Shown here: positions 62,424-64,000 of the stretch, piece after piece
How positions within the stretch are numbered: position 1 is the stretch's first letter
Layout: the number at the start of each line of letters is the position of its first letter
The notes under the pieces: generated by a model
The model's input: only the letters and a program-made list of their open reading frames with translations
Told to the model about the DNA's origin: nothing
The model's database searches: none
Origin: an uncultured Bacteroidia bacterium
Lineage (GTDB): Bacteria; Bacteroidota; Bacteroidia; Bacteroidales; UBA932
NCBI GenBank assembly: GCA_902785785.1
Contig: CADAAA010000007.1
Span: 1 to 64,000, forward strand
Length of the DNA: 64,000 nucleotides
Reading direction: 5' to 3'
Made by a program: the position numbers and the translations under genes

Positions 62424-64000
62424 CGAGACTGTTGAAGTGCTTTCTGGGGCTGCCCTTGCTTCTTCTGTTGCTTGACTGTAACGGAGGGAGCGGCCGGTAT
62501 ATGGTCATTCCCATCCGTGAGACGAATGGAGAGGTGACCCTTACCATTGAGAAGGGAGGTGAGACATTGTATGTCGCTGACATCCGCCTTGCCGGGGAGG
62601 GGGAGGAGGCAGATTACTGCGTGCCCCTCGACCTGGAGCATTTCGGCGCATCGAAGCGCGACGTACATTTCTCCGGGATAGATGCGGCGCAGGCATGGAA
62701 GCTCATCTCCTTCTCCGATGCTCCTCCTGAAGTTCCGGCAGAGAAATACCGGCCCGTCTATCATCACACGCCTCCCTATGGCTGGATGAACGACGCCAAC
62801 GGCCTGTTTTACAAGGATGGTGTGTATCATCTTTACTATCAGTACAATCCGTTCGCCTGCGTCTGGGGCAACATGCACTGGGGACATTCTGCCAGCACGG
62901 ATATGGTCCACTGGGAGCATCAGCCGGTAGCGCTCTATCGCGACGCCTATGGCCACATTTTCTCCGGCAGTTCGGTGGTGGACATCGACAATACCGCCGG
63001 TTTCGGGGCCGGGGCTATAGTCTCCTTCTATACATCCTACAATACTGAGCGTGAATATATCCAGACGCAGTGCCTTGCGTACAGTCTGGACGACGGCATG
63101 ACCTTCACCAAGTATGAGGGCAATCCCGTCCTTGTGCCCTTCGACGGTATCAAGGATTTCCGGGACCCCAAGGTCTTCTGGTACGAGCAGGAGAGCAAAT
63201 GGATAATGATCGTATCGGCGGATAAGGAAATGCGCTTCTATTCCTCGAAGAACCTTCGGGAGTGGGAATATATGAGCGCCTGGGGCGAGGGATACGGTGT
63301 GCAGCCGCGCCAGTTCGAGTGTCCGGACTTTTTCCAGCTGACGACTGCTGAAGGGGAGACCAAGTGGGTGATGATAGTCAACGTCAATCCCGGTTGCTAT
63401 TTCGGCGGGAGCGCTACGCAGTATTTCGTCGGGGAGTTTGACGGCAGGGAATTCACCTGCGATTCTCCGAAGGAGACGGTCAAATGGCTCGACTGGGGCA
63501 AGGACCACTATGCGACCGTCTGTTTCTCCAACACGGGCGACAGGGTGATTGCGGTTCCGTGGATGAGCAACTGGCAGTACGGGACCATTGTCCCGACCAG
63601 ATATTTCCGGAGCGCAAACGCCATTCCCAGACAACTCGGACTTTTCAAGGATGGAGGAGAATACTATGTGAGCGCATATCCCGTCGCGGAGCTTTCTAAG
63701 CTTGAGAAAGAGTCCCGTACCCTCAGCGGCGTTTCCACCACGAGGCTCTTTGATACTACCGACGGCGCATACGAGCTGGATCTGGACCTCACGGTCCCGG
63801 CTGCCGGCCGATCAGGCTTCCGCCTGACGAATGCAGCCGGGGATGTCGTGGACCTTTATTTCGATGCCGCCCTGCAGCGTTTCGTCTTTGACCGTACGAA
63901 GAGCGGCATCGTAGATTTCGGTGAGAGAAGCACCACGCATGAGATCGAGAACCACGGCAGGAGAAAGACGTACTCGATGGACTACGTAAACGATTTCGCG
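62420..64000 (+). CDS. GH32 fructan hydrolase lipoprotein, cut by the window end
   Basis: The reading frame stays open from a GTG at 62420 to the end of the window (527 codons), so the C-terminus is missing. It begins with a lipoprotein signal (LLLLLDC, Cys20). A DUF4980-like N-terminal domain is at about 25-105. The GH32 propeller follows, with the nucleophile Asp125 in WMNDANG, the transition-state Asp249 in FRDPKVF and the acid/base Glu300 in QFECPDF. A beta-sandwich begins near residue 430. This layout is that of Bacteroides fructan exo/endo-hydrolases (levanase or inulinase type). GTG overlaps the preceding TGA, so translation is coupled. Confidence 0.9.
   Translation, partial: MTRLLKCFLGLPLLLLLLDCNGGSGRYMVIPIRETNGEVTLTIEKGGETLYVADIRLAGEGEEADYCVPLDLEHFGASKRDVHFSGIDAAQAWKLISFSDAPPEVPAEKYRPVYHHTPPYGWMNDANGLFYKDGVYHLYYQYNPFACVWGNMHWGHSASTDMVHWEHQPVALYRDAYGHIFSGSSVVDIDNTAGFGAGAIVSFYTSYNTEREYIQTQCLAYSLDDGMTFTKYEGNPVLVPFDGIKDFRDPKVFWYEQESKWIMIVSADKEMRFYSSKNLREWEYMSAWGEGYGVQPRQFECPDFFQLTTAEGETKWVMIVNVNPGCYFGGSATQYFVGEFDGREFTCDSPKETVKWLDWGKDHYATVCFSNTGDRVIAVPWMSNWQYGTIVPTRYFRSANAIPRQLGLFKDGGEYYVSAYPVAELSKLEKESRTLSGVSTTRLFDTTDGAYELDLDLTVPAAGRSGFRLTNAAGDVVDLYFDAALQRFVFDRTKSGIVDFGERSTTHEIENHGRRKTYSMDYVNDFA

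Overview
The window comes from a Bacteroidales bacterium, probably a gut or rumen carbohydrate degrader. The evidence is a SusC/SusD pair with a beta-propeller regulator, repeated TAnnTTTG promoter boxes with upstream TTTG boxes about 19-20 bp away, the DUF4271-hemD-rnpA-yidD cluster, DUF3109, the U32/DUF3656 protein, many secreted glycoside hydrolases and esterases, and almost no Shine-Dalgarno sequences. No rRNA, CRISPR array, prophage or insertion sequence is seen. The placement is inferred from gene content and is not below order level.

Layout. 1-1.25 kb: a small serine recombinase surrounded by copies of an 8-bp motif. 1.2-2.4 kb: a small lipoprotein and an exported DUF3237 protein. 2.5-10.5 kb: susD and susC, divergent from a kinase-less membrane regulator with a two-component-type propeller sensor and an AraC output domain. 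10.6-14.0 kb: small lipoprotein, acyltransferase, two esterases. 14.0-17.0 kb: a DsbD/TlpA redox operon with a coiled-coil protein. 17.1-19.6 kb: C69 dipeptidase and upp, the latter followed by nested hairpins. 19.6-28.0 kb: an arabinan/arabinoxylan side-chain operon (GH43-esterase fusion, CE1 esterase, GH51) with a divergent type-B carboxylesterase. 28.0-34.1 kb: U32 and TPR genes, a degenerate M16 protein, DUF3109. 34.1-40.2 kb: a twin-palindrome intergenic region and a five-gene ABC efflux operon ending in a TolC-type porin. 40.2-48.2 kb: GlsB-like protein, M23 peptidase, sugar-isomerase-like protein, then an operon of an EF-hand protein, an M48 protease and a tricorn-like protease. 48.2-53.8 kb: tRNA-Gln and tRNA-Met, AlkD-like protein, two paralogous cysteine-rich lipoproteins, DUF3089, yidD, rnpA, hemD, DUF4271, SUI1. 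53.8-64.0 kb: a seven-gene operon of secreted carbohydrate enzymes (double SGNH esterase, GH13, esterases, GH127, GH32) that runs off the right edge.

How it fits together. Three blocks could act on plant polysaccharides: the SusCD import pair with its sensor, the GH43/CE1/GH51 block, and the esterase/GH13/GH127/GH32 block. About ten predicted ester hydrolases accompany them, which suggests heavily acylated substrates; this is inference. The rest is housekeeping: envelope redox, proteolysis, efflux, tRNA, RNase P and tetrapyrrole synthesis. The points most worth a second look are the kinase-less sensor regulator, the tandem cysteine-rich lipoproteins, the GH43-CE1 fusion beside its own esterase paralogue, the low-complexity Pro/Gly/Ala inserts shared by unrelated secreted proteins, the nested inverted repeats after upp, the twin palindromes before the efflux operon and the motif cluster around the recombinase.
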